A DNA stretch of 64,000 bases from Ahaetulla prasina. Lineage: Eukaryota; Chordata; Lepidosauria; Squamata; Colubridae. The stretch lies in the NCBI RefSeq assembly GCF_028640845.1, contig NC_080540.1, forward strand, positions 154,821,920-154,885,919. Direction: 5' to 3'. The position numbers and the translations under genes were made by a program. The notes beneath the pieces are model-generated. The model was not told the origin of the DNA and made no database searches. It saw only the letters and a program-made list of their open reading frames with translations. This document shows, one piece after another, positions 11,216 to 23,272 of the stretch (the first letter of the stretch is position 1; every line of letters begins with the position of its first letter).

Positions 11216-12154
11216 GGGTTCAATTCACAAAGAAAGTGCCTGAAACCTCAGATGCTCCTGGGCAAAGCATCTGTAAGACGCTTTGTGGGATGGTCAAATG
11301 GATGCTGGAGATACACCTGGGACTTCTCAGTTCCAGCAGTGAAAGCACGCAGTGTAATTAAAACCTAACATTGAGACTCTTCTCTGAAGATAAGCAACTG
11401 TTCTTCCCTCCTTGCAAGACTAACCAGGCATTTTCAGATTATATAATTAGTCCTAAAAAAAGGAAAAGAAACAGCCACTTGCCACCGAGGCAGCTTTTCC
11501 TCTCTCCAACGGCACAACACATTTTACATTAGCAACCAAGATGTTGTTCTCCTGCGTGACAGCTACACACTACCAAAAAAAAGGAAAAAAGAAAAAAAGG
11601 GGCGATATTGGCTGTTCCCTTGGTTTTATGACAACTCTTGTCATAAAGAAGGGAGTGCATGTGAAATAGTGAGGGTGTCAGTGTACGGAGTTTATATTCT
11701 GGAAAGAGACGGTCAAAACGTTTAGGCATAGCCTTGCACGCGCTTGTGTTATGCATTTACCCCTTCACAGCCTGTGGATGTTTAATACCAATACACATCG
11801 TGTCCGCTTCATTAACAGCAGTCAAGTCATGTCTCTTTCAGGAATCGAAGAAGTGGTTTCAAGACTCCCTGTCTCCCCGGGGCACAGGAGGTGCCAGCTT
11901 TAATGTTTCAACCCAGCCTGCTTCTTCATTAGCCTGCTTGGTGGATGAGGATCATCCTTTGCAACGATAGCATGAGCTCTAGCCTGCACTAAATAGTGTC
12001 AAAAGCCACGTTCCAAACGTGGCCGAAGTCAAGAGATGTGGTGGTGGTGGGAAGGCAGACAGCGAAGCATTGGGGGGGGAGGGGATGTTAATGGGTGTTT
12101 TTTGCAAGGCTCAAGGGACCTAATTTCTTCTTTTAAGCTCTCCAAACTCAACTC
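11216..12154. other. No recognisable element
   Basis: This is intron 1 sequence with short A-rich runs (11574-11599). I see no exon. Confidence 0.5.
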
Positions 12155-12155
12155 T

Positions 12156-12409
12156 GGGCCTCTGGTGGCTCAGCAGACTAAGTCTGCTGCTTGCAATTAC
12201 TGCAGGTTCAAGTCCCACCAGGCCCAAGGTTGACTCAGCCTTCCATCCTTTATAAGGTAGATAAAATGAGGACCCAGATTGTTGGGGGGCAATTAAGTTG
12301 ACTTTGTATATAGTATACAAATGGATGAAGACTATTGCTTAACACATTGTAAGCCGCCCTGAGTCTTCGGAGAAGGGCAGGATATAAATTCAAATAATAA
12401 AAAAAAATT
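12156..12409 (+). mobile_element. tRNA-derived SINE (squamate type)
   Basis: This is a full-length copy. The head gggcctctggtggctcagca has an A-box-like stretch, and the B box is ggttcaagtcc. The conserved body is gactcagccttccatccttt, and the tail gtcttcggagaagggcagga is followed by an A-rich end. The same family lies at 51927-52190. Confidence 0.88.
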
Positions 12410-12432
12410 CCCAGCCATGACAGTTTGGACTT

Positions 12433-14580
12433 TGCGGTTTATTTATTGAACTTATATGCTGCCCAACTCACTCTACAATGGGACTCTGGGAAGCTTACAA
12501 TTAAAATAATATATGTTATACTTAACAAGATTACGTAGGTCCAAAACCAGAAAGACCACAAACAAGAATGATATAGTGATGGTGGTCTCTTCCCTATGAG
12601 TCCACCAGCCACCTCCAGCACAAAGCGCTTCCATCAGGACCCCAAGTAAGCCAGCAGAGCCCGGGGTTAATGCCCTTACAGAAGGCCAAAAGGGCTGTGG
12701 GAGACCTCAGGCTGCACTGGTTGTTTTCCTAACTTACAGGAATGCTCTCTGTTCTCCTACTAGGCCAGCCATCTAAATGCTAAACACCTGGCACTCGAAT
12801 AGTGTTTCATGAGAACACCTTTAATTCCCTGAATCTCATTTTGATTTCAAGCTAGTTTCTTGTCTATAAGGACTAGAACAGAATGGTGGAAATGCTTGGA
12901 AAAATTGCAGAGGTTCAACCAAAGTCCTGGAGAAGCTTTCTAACTGTCGAGAAGACAGTTCAGGGCCACCCAATACCGTAATATATGCATATGCCAAATC
13001 AGTGCAGGTTGCAAATGCAAAATTTGGACGTTGCCCAAATTTGTCTGCACCTGTTCAGCAAAACAGGCTATTAGAATCAATTAGAATTGCAAAGTACGCT
13101 GGTGAAACCTGAAACAATGTCAGTCCCTAAATCTCCACCATACACAAATATGTAATGGTGATTTTCTGGTTATCAGTGCTTCTAGTATGGCCTGCAGCTT
13201 AAAGTCCTTCTTGAGAAAACCGTACCTCACTGGTAGGGCAAGCTACTGCATATAAACAGGGTGCAACCCGAAACTTACTAACACTGATAATGTTAGCTAG
13301 TCAGGTAATGAAAAGTCTGTAAGTAAACAAATAAACAAACTCAAGAGTATACCAAGGACTCCATAGTTCAAGCCTGAGCTACATATATTCTCTTTTACTG
13401 GCTCCTTTTGATAACACAGAATTGGTAGGACATTTTCAATGACTCCCATGCAGATCATGTTTATATGAAGGGGGCAGATTGGGATGCTATAGCTATTTAG
13501 TGGCCAGAAATGCTGGCTACTAACATTTGCAAGTACAATATTTTTTTTGCTTTTGGATGACTTAGGCTAGCATGATCCCTGGAACGCTTTGATATGTTGA
13601 TTTCTGCATGTCTAAACTGCTTTCTATTTGCAAAAGGAATAAATAAGGATTATAAATAAAGTATCAGGCATTTAAGCAGATTTCTGAAGGAAATAAACAG
13701 GTTGCTGGGCATAGGGAGCAGACTGGAGGTTTTCCCTGGCAGTCCAGAGATGGGCACAATGCCACCATTCCATGGAGCTCTGTAACTGTCAATTATATAG
13801 GATGGAATCACTGGTATTACTTGATTGACATTTCTATGTAATGATTTCAAGATGCATTTAAACTCTGACTGATGAAGTCTGGAAGACGTCATCCCGGTCT
13901 ATTTGGATGGCCCCAAACGGAGAAAACCTGGCCGGTGCTGTGGGACTAATGTCAACTAGTAGCCAATTAGCTTCTTGGCATTTAAAGGAATTAGTATCTG
14001 GCTGGCACATTTTCCAGAACTTTTAGAGAAACCTATGGCCAACCCTAAACATTGCTCGGCTGGCAAGATTAAAGAATAAATCAAAAACATATTCTCCATC
14101 AAGAAATCAGTAAATTTGATTCTTGGGCTAAGTAAATCTACCAGGATTGCTTATTTTCCATAAATATAAAGAAAACTGTATGCAACAATCCAGATCTCCC
14201 ACCACCCACCCCTCTACCCGTAATGGAACAATAGGAAAAGGAGAACAGTTTATCGCTAATCTTGTGGGGCGGAAGTGCAGGAGTATCAATTTTGAAGCCC
14301 CTCAAGCGTCCCATTCTTGGCTTTGTGCAAGGCTCCTTCTGTCATGAGAACCAAGAATAGGAAACTGTAAGACTTCCATGCCACCACCCACAGCCAACAC
14401 ATAATACAGTTATTATCTATGAGAGTTTCAAAAACCTCGATGTATTAGCAGATGGCATATTTTGCACAGAGAGAACCACATTAGATCAGTGCCATGGGTT
14501 GGAGTGCTGCAAATACTTACATGCAAGCTGCCTATGCCACCCCTTTTTCTTCTCTTTTTCCCAAATTACAGTTGTGGAAA
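12433..14580. other. Intron 1 stretch with an L2-like 3' scrap
   Basis: Positions 12437-12505 (tttatttattgaacttatat, ggaagcttacaa) look like an antisense LINE 3' end. The rest shows nothing I recognise. Confidence 0.5.
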
Positions 14581-14585
14581 TGTGC

Positions 14586-14603
14586 ATATGTGTGTGTGTG
14601 TGT

Positions 14604-14632
<29 letters not shown>
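14586..14632. repeat. (TG)n/(AC)n dinucleotide repeat
   Basis: A (TG)n run meets an (AC)n run head to head, so the whole is a near palindrome around gtgtacac. Confidence 0.95.
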
Positions 14633-14634
<2 letters not shown>

Positions 14635-14794
14635 TTTAGGAAACCAGATAGCAAGAAATCCAAGCCAAACTGCCTACAAGGAGCAAAGACAAGCTGCCAA
14701 GCCTGCCCTAAATTTTGGATTCCACCCCCACAAGAGAGATTCAGAATAAAGTGCCAGGAATATGCTTAGCTGATGGTTCCCCAATTTGGTCAGT

Positions 14795-15060
14795 TTCATT
14801 TTTATTTACTTATTTATATTTTTCTTATCCACCTTTATTACTTTATAAGTAACTCAAGGCAGTGAACATACCTAATACTCCTTCCTTCCTCCTCCTGTTT
14901 CCTCCACCACAACAACCCTGTAAGGAGAGCTGAGCTGCCAGAGTATGACTGGCCCCAAATAACCCAGCTGGCTTTCATGCTTAAGGTGGTACTGGAACGT
15001 AGAGTCTCCTGGTTTCTAGGGTGGAGCTTTAAAAATTACACCAAGCTGTCTCTCTTCATT
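14795..15060 (-). mobile_element. Old L2/MIR-type fragment
   Basis: The words caacaaccctgtaaggagag, gactggccccaaataaccca and agagtctcctggtttctagg follow the order of a common amniote LINE/SINE 3' region. It is diverged. Confidence 0.55.
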
Positions 15061-15064
15061 TGTA

Positions 15065-16825
15065 TGAAACCCAATTGATTAGATGGACCATTGGCTTAAC
15101 TCAGGGCAGCATTTTAACTTATGAAACCAATCCTGACAAAATTGATGACCGTTAAATTGGGCAGCTTTAAAAAGAGGTAGAGGCGAAGGTATGGAGGAGC
15201 TGTCTACCCTGAGCTCTGAGCCCTGACAGCTAAACAAAGCCTCCTTGGTCAGTGGCAATATACCACCACACTTCATTAGGAAAGACAGGGCTGGAAGAGA
15301 GGTTGATTGTTTTTAATGTCTGTTTTTAGATTTTTAAATTTTCCACTACCATCTGGCTGGCAGCTCCTAGAAATAGGGTTGGAATTTTTTGTCCATTCCA
15401 ACTAGTTCTTTTTTGGGTTTTTTTATGTTCTGAAATAAAGGACGATTTGTTATGCTCTATGAAATAGTGGCATTTTGGCCAAAGAACAGCTCTTAAATAA
15501 AAGGGGAAAAAAGGGACATTTTGTAAAATTAGCTTTTTTTCCATGATTCAATACTATAGTCATATTTGTCTACTTCACTTGGGTAGAGAGCAGGTAGCAA
15601 GATAGGCAGTGGGGATCAGTTGCTCTAGGCAAGTCTGGTCCTGTAGCAAAATATTTGTCATTCGAGCAAATAAAAATTACTCAGAGAAAATATAATTCCA
15701 AGAACTGATTAAACCATGGACTTCAACAGAAGAACGAATGGAGAAAAATCATTCTGATATCAAGTGAGAAAACAAAATTCTGCTCCAGCCTCTTAATTGT
15801 GAAAAGTCTTGCATGTACCACTTAAAACAGATCACATCCCAGTAGCAAGCTTGGCAACATGAGGTTCAAAGCACTAGCTCTTCTATTCCCTCCATTTAAA
15901 TGTCATACCATCCTGAGTTAAAATCTATAAAAATTAATTGACAGAAAATCTCATCCTCTCCTTCTGCCTTTAGGAACACAACTGAACCAAGTTACATGGA
16001 AGCACCTGGCTGAGCTGGCCTAATCAAATTGACCAATTTCAGGTATTACTTAAGAACCTGGTTAGTTCTAGATGGGAGACTGCCCGGTAATCCCAAAACT
16101 ATAGACTGGGGTGGGTCTATAGACTTGGGATTAGACTGGGAAGTCAAAACAAATCCTGGATGAAAACACTAGCCAACCACTTTTGCGCGGTTGCCAAGAA
16201 AAAAACAAAACGGATATGTTAATTCATAGGAGTCAAGCTCAGTTCAAAGGAGATGTTACTTTTATATGCTGGGGAGTTGCAATTCTCTCCAGTAGAGGGC
16301 AGTAAAATGCTGAGATGAGAAAGATGAAACTGGGTTTTTTTTTAAGGGGGCCTCTTGGAATCCTGACTCGGGAGCTGTTTTTTGCAGCCCCTAGAAAACA
16401 CAGCAGTGGGCAGCCTCAGCTTCCAAGGGCTCAGTTTCCTCTCAGAAGGGGCTCCCCCTGTTGCTCCTCTGCAGCTGATATCCAGGACGCCCAAACTCTC
16501 AGGCTGATTCGTGACTGGCTACAGATCTCGTCTCCAAGAATCTGAAAACAGGGGAATTCAAGCAGCAGACTACATTAGCTGGCTGCCTTGTGTCAAAAAT
16601 ACAATCAGTTGTACAAGAAATACTTGCGGTTCAATCCACAGCATGGGAGCACCTCACTTTTAAAGGGCATGAACAGAGTAAAATAGGGAATAGGATCAAG
16701 GCAGGCTCCATGGGGGCCATATGGGACTCTTTGCCACAAGCAGGTAGCAGTGAAATGTATGGCATCTGAAAGGAATCAAGCCCACAGAGCCACAAGTCCG
16801 GCTTGCAAAAGAGCCGGGCATATTC
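15065..16825. other. No recognisable element
   Basis: This is intron 1 sequence. A local imperfect repeat of 'tatagacttggg' lies at about 16100-16135. I see nothing else. Confidence 0.45.
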
Positions 16826-16827
16826 AG

Positions 16828-16925
16828 CCCTAGAAACTCACTGGGTGACTTGAAGCAGTCACGATTTCAGTCCTTCCTACCTCACAGGATTGTTGCTGTG
16901 GGAATCAAAGGGGCAGATCGCCTGG
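16828..16925 (+). mobile_element. MIR/L2-type fragment
   Basis: The words actcactgggtgacttgaag, cagtcacgatttcagtcctt and cctacctcacaggattgttg are the conserved core and tail order of MIR-like elements. Confidence 0.55.
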
Positions 16926-17363
16926 AAAAAGGTCAGCTGTCTGTATAACACAGACACAAACCATCTCCAAAGCCATGCGAGACCCAGGTCGGTGACCAAG
17001 CGTATAAAGTCTCCCTCAAGTTGGACTCTACTCCTGCTGACTTTATAGACACAAGCCATGGAGTTTTCTTGACAACAAAACGGAAACAGTTTGCCATTCT
17101 GCCAGGGCTAAATAGCTTGTCAGGCAGGAACGCTCTCAAATGTGTGTCAGATCACAGTATGAAAATATACACGTTGCACACTTCAGTGCCCAGTTCAAAT
17201 ACGTCCCAACACACACATACACACGCACACCACCTCCTGTGGTGGCCACAAGTGCGCCAACTGTTGCACGCCAGACCAGAGATGGTTGGGGACCTTTGGC
17301 TTTGCACATTCGCAGGGCATGGGGGGTTGTGTAGTGTTTCCCCCTCCCCATCCTTTGACCCAC

Positions 17364-17728
17364 CTGCTATTAAGCAGGGCGAGGAGCTCCCCAGCGTGGT
17401 ACAGATCATTCTTGGTCACCCGGCTGAAGCGAAACTCGTTGAGGTTGCAGAAGGTGACGGCTGGGAAGGTCATGTGGGTGGCAGCCACCTCGTCCAGCTT
17501 GGTGACGTGAGGGTAGCGAAAGTAGTACTGGATCCTCTCATTGCAGACGAAGACCAGCACGGCCAAGGAGCCCAAGAAACACAAGGTCCAGAAGATGCGC
17601 TTGACTGACAGGCGCTCGTAGGAGAAGATGTGGGACAGGCCGTGCAGCGTGGAACTGCTGGCAAACGCCTCGATGCTGACCGGCTGCCCGTTTTCCACCT
17701 CCTCCTCGTCCACCTTCAGGTCCATCAT
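17364..17728 (-). CDS. ASIC1: ASIC1 coding exon 1 (N-terminus, TM1, start of extracellular domain)
   Basis: This exon encodes residues 1-121 plus two bases of codon 122 of acid-sensing ion channel 1. ASIC1 is a trimeric proton-gated sodium channel of the DEG/ENaC family in the neuronal plasma membrane. Seen here: the start [20 protein letters not shown] closely resembles bird ASIC1. The family His-Gly gating motif is at H29-G30 ([11 protein letters not shown]). A hydrophobic TM1 spans about residues 44-63 ([18 protein letters not shown]). The early extracellular segment [12 protein letters not shown] includes H74. C94 lies in [10 protein letters not shown] and is known in ASIC1 to pair with a cysteine in a later exon. 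The first of two adjacent ATGs is chosen because it has A at -3 and matches the bird start. The exon ends AGC AG and is followed by the donor gtgggt (17363-17358). The open reading frame that continues past this donor is intronic. The match to ASIC1 rather than ASIC2-4 rests on the N-terminal wording. Confidence 0.96.
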
Positions 17729-17734
17729 GGTCAG

Positions 17735-18830
17735 AGCCGGAGCAGGGCGACGGGTGGGAGGGGGGAACGGGGGGGAGAGGAAGCCGCACTAGATGGAAAG
17801 GGAGACAGGCGCTCAGGATGCGTCTCTGGCCAGCCGGGCCATTATATCCCCAATTGGGAAAGCTCTCAACCCAGCGCCCCCTTCCCTTCTCCGGCTTTTG
17901 CCTGGAGGAGCTTCGCTCCCAGGCGTCCTGCTCTCCTCCCTGTCCTCTTCCAGCCAGCCTCCATCCTCCGCTGCACTTTTAACCCGGGCCGGAGGGATCC
18001 TCCCCCTTCTTCTTCTTCTCCCCCACCCCCCACCGTACCCAGCAAGCCAAACCTGAAAGCAAGGCCGGCGGCGGCCGTCCGTCAGTGCTCAGCGGCGGCG
18101 GCGGCGACGGCGGCGGCAGCGGTTCGCCGGCTCAGCGCTTCGGGGTTGCCGGGGAAGGCAAGGCGGCGGGCAGGCGCGAAGACGCGGCTGGAGAAGCGAG
18201 CACGAAGGCTGGCCGGCTGGAGGGCGGGGGATGGCGGCGGGAATCCCTTGGCCCCCCCCGCCGCCGCCGCTGCTGTTGCTGCTGTTGCTGTTGCTGCTTC
18301 TGGCCTCGCCTTCGCGCTCGGGAATCCAAAACGAGCGGCGGTCGCCGGAAAGCAGCCGGCGGAGAGGCTCAGCGACCAGCGGCGGCTGCTGCTGCTGGGG
18401 CGGCGGCGGCGGGGGCGGGCTCTCCCCCAAACACATGGAGGCCCCCGGGGGGCGGGGCGAGAGAGGCCGTTGCTGTGGGGCGGGGAGGGGCGGGGGGTGG
18501 TGAGCGGGCGGCGGGAGAACGATCGCGCCTTGGCGGCGAGGCAGCAGGATCTGCGGGGAGTCACTGCGTCCGAGACGAGGGCGGCAGGGCCCGGCTGCGC
18601 TACCCCGGAGTCTTGCGAGAGAGCGCCGGGTGGCGGTGGCGGCGGCGGCGCATGTGTGTGTATGTGTGTCCCTGTGTGTACGCGCACGCCTGTGCGGGAG
18701 GAGGAGGAGGAGGAAGAAGACGACGAGGAGGAGGAGAGCGGCTCGGAGCCGTAGAGGTGCCGGGCTGAGATTGCAGGGTGGCTGTGTGAGCGTCGGCGGC
18801 GACAGCGGTGCTGCGTGAGTGTGCTCCTCT
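17735..18830 (-). promoter_or_regulatory. ASIC1: CpG island, probable ASIC1 promoter and 5' UTR
   Basis: This is the only strongly GC- and CpG-rich stretch in a window that is otherwise AT-rich, and it sits immediately upstream of the ASIC1 start codon. It holds several GC boxes, for example near 18449-18457 and 18477-18497 (gggcgg type). It also has runs of GGC (18097-18118), mixed CCG/CTG triplets (18257-18300) and GAG triplets (18691-18740). No TATA box is obvious, which fits a CpG-island promoter. The transcription start cannot be placed from sequence alone. I see no acceptor AG between the pyrimidine tract and the ATG, so the UTR next to the ATG is probably unspliced. Long open frames here on both strands are a side effect of GC richness. 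Confidence 0.8.
18257..18300. repeat. CCG/CTG triplet microsatellite in the CpG island
   Basis: The run begins as ccg triplets and changes to ctg/ttg triplets. Read in the ASIC1 sense it is a CAG/CAA run followed by CGG triplets, about 540 bp upstream of the ATG. If transcribed it would be in the 5' UTR. Confidence 0.85.
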
Positions 18831-18949
18831 CGCTCTTTCACGTCAATCAACCTTTCTTTTTTCTCTGAATTAAAGCCAAAGTTCCTTTTCGCCTCCCCCC
18901 CTCCCCCCCCACACTTCGCCAACAAAAAAATCAAAATAAAATCAAAAGC

Positions 18950-19600
18950 CAAATCCGCACCTTCGGGATGCGAGCTAAACTAAGCCCAGTCCGCACTTAA
19001 CATGTCCAGCAGGTATCGCGAAGTGGTATTTGCAAGTGGCGAGGTGCAGGACGAAGAAATAACCGAGGATGCTAGGATCGTGTTTTAAAGGTCTGTCCGT
19101 AGTCGTTTTAAGGGCAGGGTTTCCTCCAAGGGTTTGCTGTGGGGAACTGGGGCCAATTCTGGTTTTCCTGATCGGGACTTATTCTAGATTTAATGTACCA
19201 GGCGCAAATTGTCTCGTCACATTACACCTACAGCAGCTGCTTTACATTTGAAAGTGTACATCAGGTAAGTCCATGATGTGAGAAGGTGCTCTCAAGTTTC
19301 CACTCAGGATTTGGTTCACCAGACACTCTCTGTGTGTTTGTCCTGGCTCAGTCGGGTGGAAAAAATATTGTTTGCTCTAGCACTAGTAACATCTTTTAAG
19401 TGAGGTTTGGTCATAAGGTCAGTTGCGAATAAAATCCAGAAAAGTGCCTCTCAGATCTCGATCCGTCTTAACAGCAGATCTTCCCAGAAAAACAAAAATA
19501 GGCAGACACAAAAATACCTTTCCCTAAGAAGAAATTCAGCTTGCAACCAGCAAAGAAGAAATATTTATTGAGCCAATGAGGGGATTTCATTCTATGACTG

Positions 19601-19648
<48 letters not shown>

Positions 19649-21135
19649 TTGGTGCTAGCAATGCCAATATCTTTTCATTCAGACATGAAAGTCAGCCCTT
19701 GATCAGCAACCCATTTCTTGATACACTGTGTGTTACTAGCACTTGTAAAGGATTCCTCTCCCCTGACGTGCCAACAGACTTCTAAAAACGGAGCAGCTAG
19801 TCCCTGTTGAATTCTCTGTCTAGTAGTGAAAAATGCTGTTTTGTCGCTTCAGGTAGCTGGCTAAGACAGTTTTACTGCCGGGGAAGGAGAGCTCCCCCAC
19901 AGGAGGTGACTGTGTCCTTTGCTATAGAAGATGTATGCAGCAAGAGTCAGCAATTTAGTGGAAGGAAAACACTGCTCAAGAGCCTTGAGAGCACTTGATT
20001 AACTGCGCCTTCTTCCCTGCTACTCAGCCAGAGCTGTCATTAATGTGAACACACCAATAGGCTTGGTCTTGGTCCAGTGAAATCAATAGCTTTAAATAAG
20101 CAAGGGTGCTGGAGACAGAACTGGGATCAAGAGCACCAGAGCCTGTGGAAGAAATACACGGATAAGTCCCAGTTAAGCATTTGAGTAGGTGGGGAGAAGA
20201 ATCTCGTTGCCTCGTTGCACAGCAGCATCTGAAAAAGGCACAAATGCATGTGGGAACAGATGGCCGTGGCCTTGGTTTCTTCTTGCTGCAGAGCTTAAGG
20301 CATGCATGGCACAAAGAATGTCAACAGCACCAGGTTTTTTGCGCTTGCACTGAAAAACCCGGACCACAATTCTGCATTTCCTTCTTTTGTTTGGTAAAAA
20401 CAGCTGTCTCCATTAAGTAGACAACAAATATGTTCAGACTAGATGGGGAGGAGAACATCTGGGCCTGCTGTGCTGGGCAGCCTTTGTGCTGTAAGTTACA
20501 AAGCTGCGCACCAATTTTGGCTGCCTTCCCCCCCACCCCCCCGCCTTCCTTGTGAGCCTGGAGAGGCTATCGAACTCTCACCCCATCTTCCTGGTGCTTT
20601 GGCAGAATTAACCAAATATAGAAGGTTAGCTTATGACCTGTCACAGCTGTTGCTGTTGGAGCCTGATGTGCAATTTAAGAATCAAATAAATGCCATGATT
20701 TATTTATTTAGTATTCATTATCTATTTATTTATTATCTATTAATATTTATATGCCTTCCAATAACAAACAGTACTCTGGACAGCTTGCAATAACAGCCAA
20801 AGGATAAAATGCAACCATTAACACGAAAGATTATAATGGGTTGTAAAATGTGCAGAAATAGTCAACTAGTGGAAAAAAAAACACACCACTTGAGCTGTTC
20901 TAAGAGATGAGTCATAGGTTTGGATTTCAAATAAAAAGTTGGAAAGACCTGATCGAATAAATTTTTTCTCACCCTGAAAAGCATGTACCCTAAAAAAGTG
21001 TTCATGTGCAGAATGCCTCCTTCAAAAAAGCCTTTTCATAAAGAATGTCCGCCCCATGGGATATTGCTGAACCAAAATTTTGAACAACACAGTCGGCAGG
21101 ACCAATAGGGATCCTAGAAGTTGTATTTAAGCATC
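18950..21135. other. Upstream intergenic DNA
   Basis: Apart from a (CT)n run at 19605-19650 and an AT-rich LINE-like scrap at 20690-20860, nothing is recognised. I see no divergent gene next to the CpG island. Confidence 0.45.
19605..19650. repeat. (CT)n microsatellite
   Basis: About 46 bp of CT dinucleotides, with two breaks of ctttct type. Confidence 0.95.
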
Positions 21136-21143
21136 ATTTAGAG

Positions 21144-21232
21144 CAGGGGTCTCCAATCTTGACAAAGCTGGCTGAGGAATTCTGGGAGTTGAAGTCCACC
21201 AGTCTTAAAGTTGACAAGGTTGAAGATCCCTG
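21144..21232. mobile_element. Short hAT MITE (CAGGGGTCTCCAA family)
   Basis: It starts caggggtctccaatcttgac and ends gttgaagatccctg. A perfect 8-bp duplication, atttagag, is at 21136-21143 and 21233-21240. The inner arms gaattctgggagttgaagtc belong to the same family as 26953-27073. Confidence 0.93.
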
Positions 21233-21240
21233 ATTTAGAG

Positions 21241-23121
21241 AACCTTAAGTCTCTTGTCTTAAGATCCAGGTCTTAGTAGGAGCCAGGTTCCTATCTCTGC
21301 AGGTGTCAGCACCAAGCCAAGCTGGGCACTTCTGGAAAGCAAGATTGGCCTTGATCTGTTCGTGAATCACTTAGAACAGCCCCCAAACTTTTGGGCACCG
21401 GTGACTGGTTCCTTGGAGAAACTGTTTTTCCACAGACCACAGGGTGTGGTTTTGAGTGCTGCCTGCATTTTGTGGATGGGGCTTCACTTGTTTATGTGGC
21501 TTGTTTATTGCTGGCATGCTGCGGCCAGGGGCCATCCATGGACCGGGGGTTCGGTACCCCTGACGTAGAATTCCAGGATCGTTGGCAGGACTGGGAAACC
21601 AAGCATAGTTCCAGAAGAAGGTAATGGTCTTTATTTCTGTAACACTATGAAGGAAACTACATGGGTGCTGTCATCCAAATCACGTTTGCCTCAAATGGGC
21701 CTTTATCTTTCAATAATACGCACAAGCCAGCCTGCAACCCCGTGTTTAGGTAATCAAGTCTCTCATTTGATTATGGCTTTTTGGTACCCAGATAAAGAGA
21801 TGGGATTTTGCAATTTGGGCCTGCTTCAGTTTTTGGCTGTCCCTCTCTCTTTCTCTAACCATTTAAGCCTACTTCCATTTGAAAATTAAATGCAGAGCTG
21901 AACCAAGAAATTTGAGATTGAATTGAGCTTTTTGGCCAAAGAAAGCAAACTTCCCAGTGCCCAGCTCTCCAACCCTCCTAATCACTAGCTTGTTTTCTGC
22001 ACTGGTCAAAGGTTCTTTTGATTATCCCTCGATATATTCAGATAACCCCAGGACTGATAGTCATTCATGGAGAGAAGTAGCTGCTGCATATCTCAGAGGA
22101 TAGAATTTATTTGGGAAAGCAATATTCCATTCTTTTGTTTTATGAATTTCATTCTGTTCTTCGCAGATAATCAATGGAGCCAAGAAAATGAATTGGGAAC
22201 TGGGGAGAATGGTTGCTAAGGGCTCCATTGTGAACACAGCAGAGAAGCACATGATGGTCCACTTTGAGAGTAGATTGGGTGGAAGGCGAAGTTACTCTAT
22301 GGAAAAGTCCAGATTCCCCCAGAAACATCTAGCCTCATAGCTCTGAATTGCAACATTTATATATTCCCCCATATTCTGTTTTTGAATCTGTGGGTGCTCA
22401 AATTTAGAGGATTGGTTAAGTTTCCTACAGTTTTTTTTAACCAGAACTGAGGAGGCCAATGGTGAGGTTTAACCTTCAGGAAATTTGTGCTACAGTATTA
22501 GTCATGTGAACAGGTGCTGCCAAGCCCTTCTCCATCCCTCCCCTTCTGTACGTCTGGATCCACACATGCTAAGTTATTGTTTGTTTCAAACATGGTTTAT
22601 TGAATGTGCCACAGTAGCCTAAGGCTAAACTACAGAATATAAATTACAATCCACAGAGCCTAGATTCACATATAATACTTAAGGCAAAGGTGTTTTTTTT
22701 TTAAGGCTGATCATGATGTATGATGTGTGAACCTTGCCAGTAAAGAAAAATATAAAAGGGGGAGGGACAAAAAAGAGTTAAATTATATTTAATAATGCAT
22801 AATAGCTTCTCTCTTGCCATCTCCCTCGCAAGTTAGAAGAGAGATTTAATTCTAAATCTTAATTACTCTCCTCATAAGCTAGTTTGGAAGTCACCCCATA
22901 AAGCACTTCCTATATGCTTAACAACTTTAAGGCATTCCTCAGATTTTCATATCTGTAGGTGCTGGATTCCTGCTCCCGTATAGACAACATGTATGGAAGC
23001 CCCATTTGGCTTTGGAATTAGCATCCACAGATCTAGGGCAAACTTCACCACCTACATGTAATCCTCAGTCTCCAGAGATCCAGAACTTTTCCAGTTTAAT
23101 TCTTCTTCCCCAACTTGATTC
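21241..23121. other. No recognisable element
   Basis: This is intergenic sequence with short chance open frames only. Confidence 0.45.
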
Positions 23122-23129
23122 CTCCAGAA

Positions 23130-23264
23130 TAGGGGTGTCAAACTCATGGCCTGTGAGCCAGATGCGTCACACACTGGCCACGCCCACCCCTGGTTTAGCG
23201 AAGGGGGAAAAAGTCATGATACATCATGAGACGACAATGTGATACCACAGGTTTGATACCCCTG
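23130..23264. mobile_element. hAT MITE (CAGGGGTGTCAAACTC family)
   Basis: It starts taggggtgtcaaactcatgg and ends ggtttgatacccctg. The flanks ctccagaa (23122-23129) and ctctagaa (23265-23272) match at 7 of 8 bases. Confidence 0.88.
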
Positions 23265-23272
23265 CTCTAGAA

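Larger units (their letters stand above)
10781..17363 (-). other. ASIC1: ASIC1 intron 1 (phase 2)
   Basis: This is a GT-AG intron of 6,583 bp between the two recognised coding exons. The donor is gtgggt and the acceptor is preceded by a short pyrimidine tract. It contains a Sauria SINE almost against the acceptor, a second tRNA-derived SINE, a dinucleotide repeat and old L2/MIR-type fragments. I see no additional coding exon in it. Confidence 0.93.

Noticed and set aside
17021..17608. 195-codon plus-strand frame
   Set aside because: It is the antisense shadow of ASIC1 exon 1 plus intron.
17630..18754. 374-codon open frame over the CpG island, and similar long frames on the other strand
   Set aside because: Low-complexity Arg/Pro/Gly/Ala composition, open in several frames at once because stop codons are rare in GC-rich DNA. 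It overlaps the ASIC1 start in antisense.
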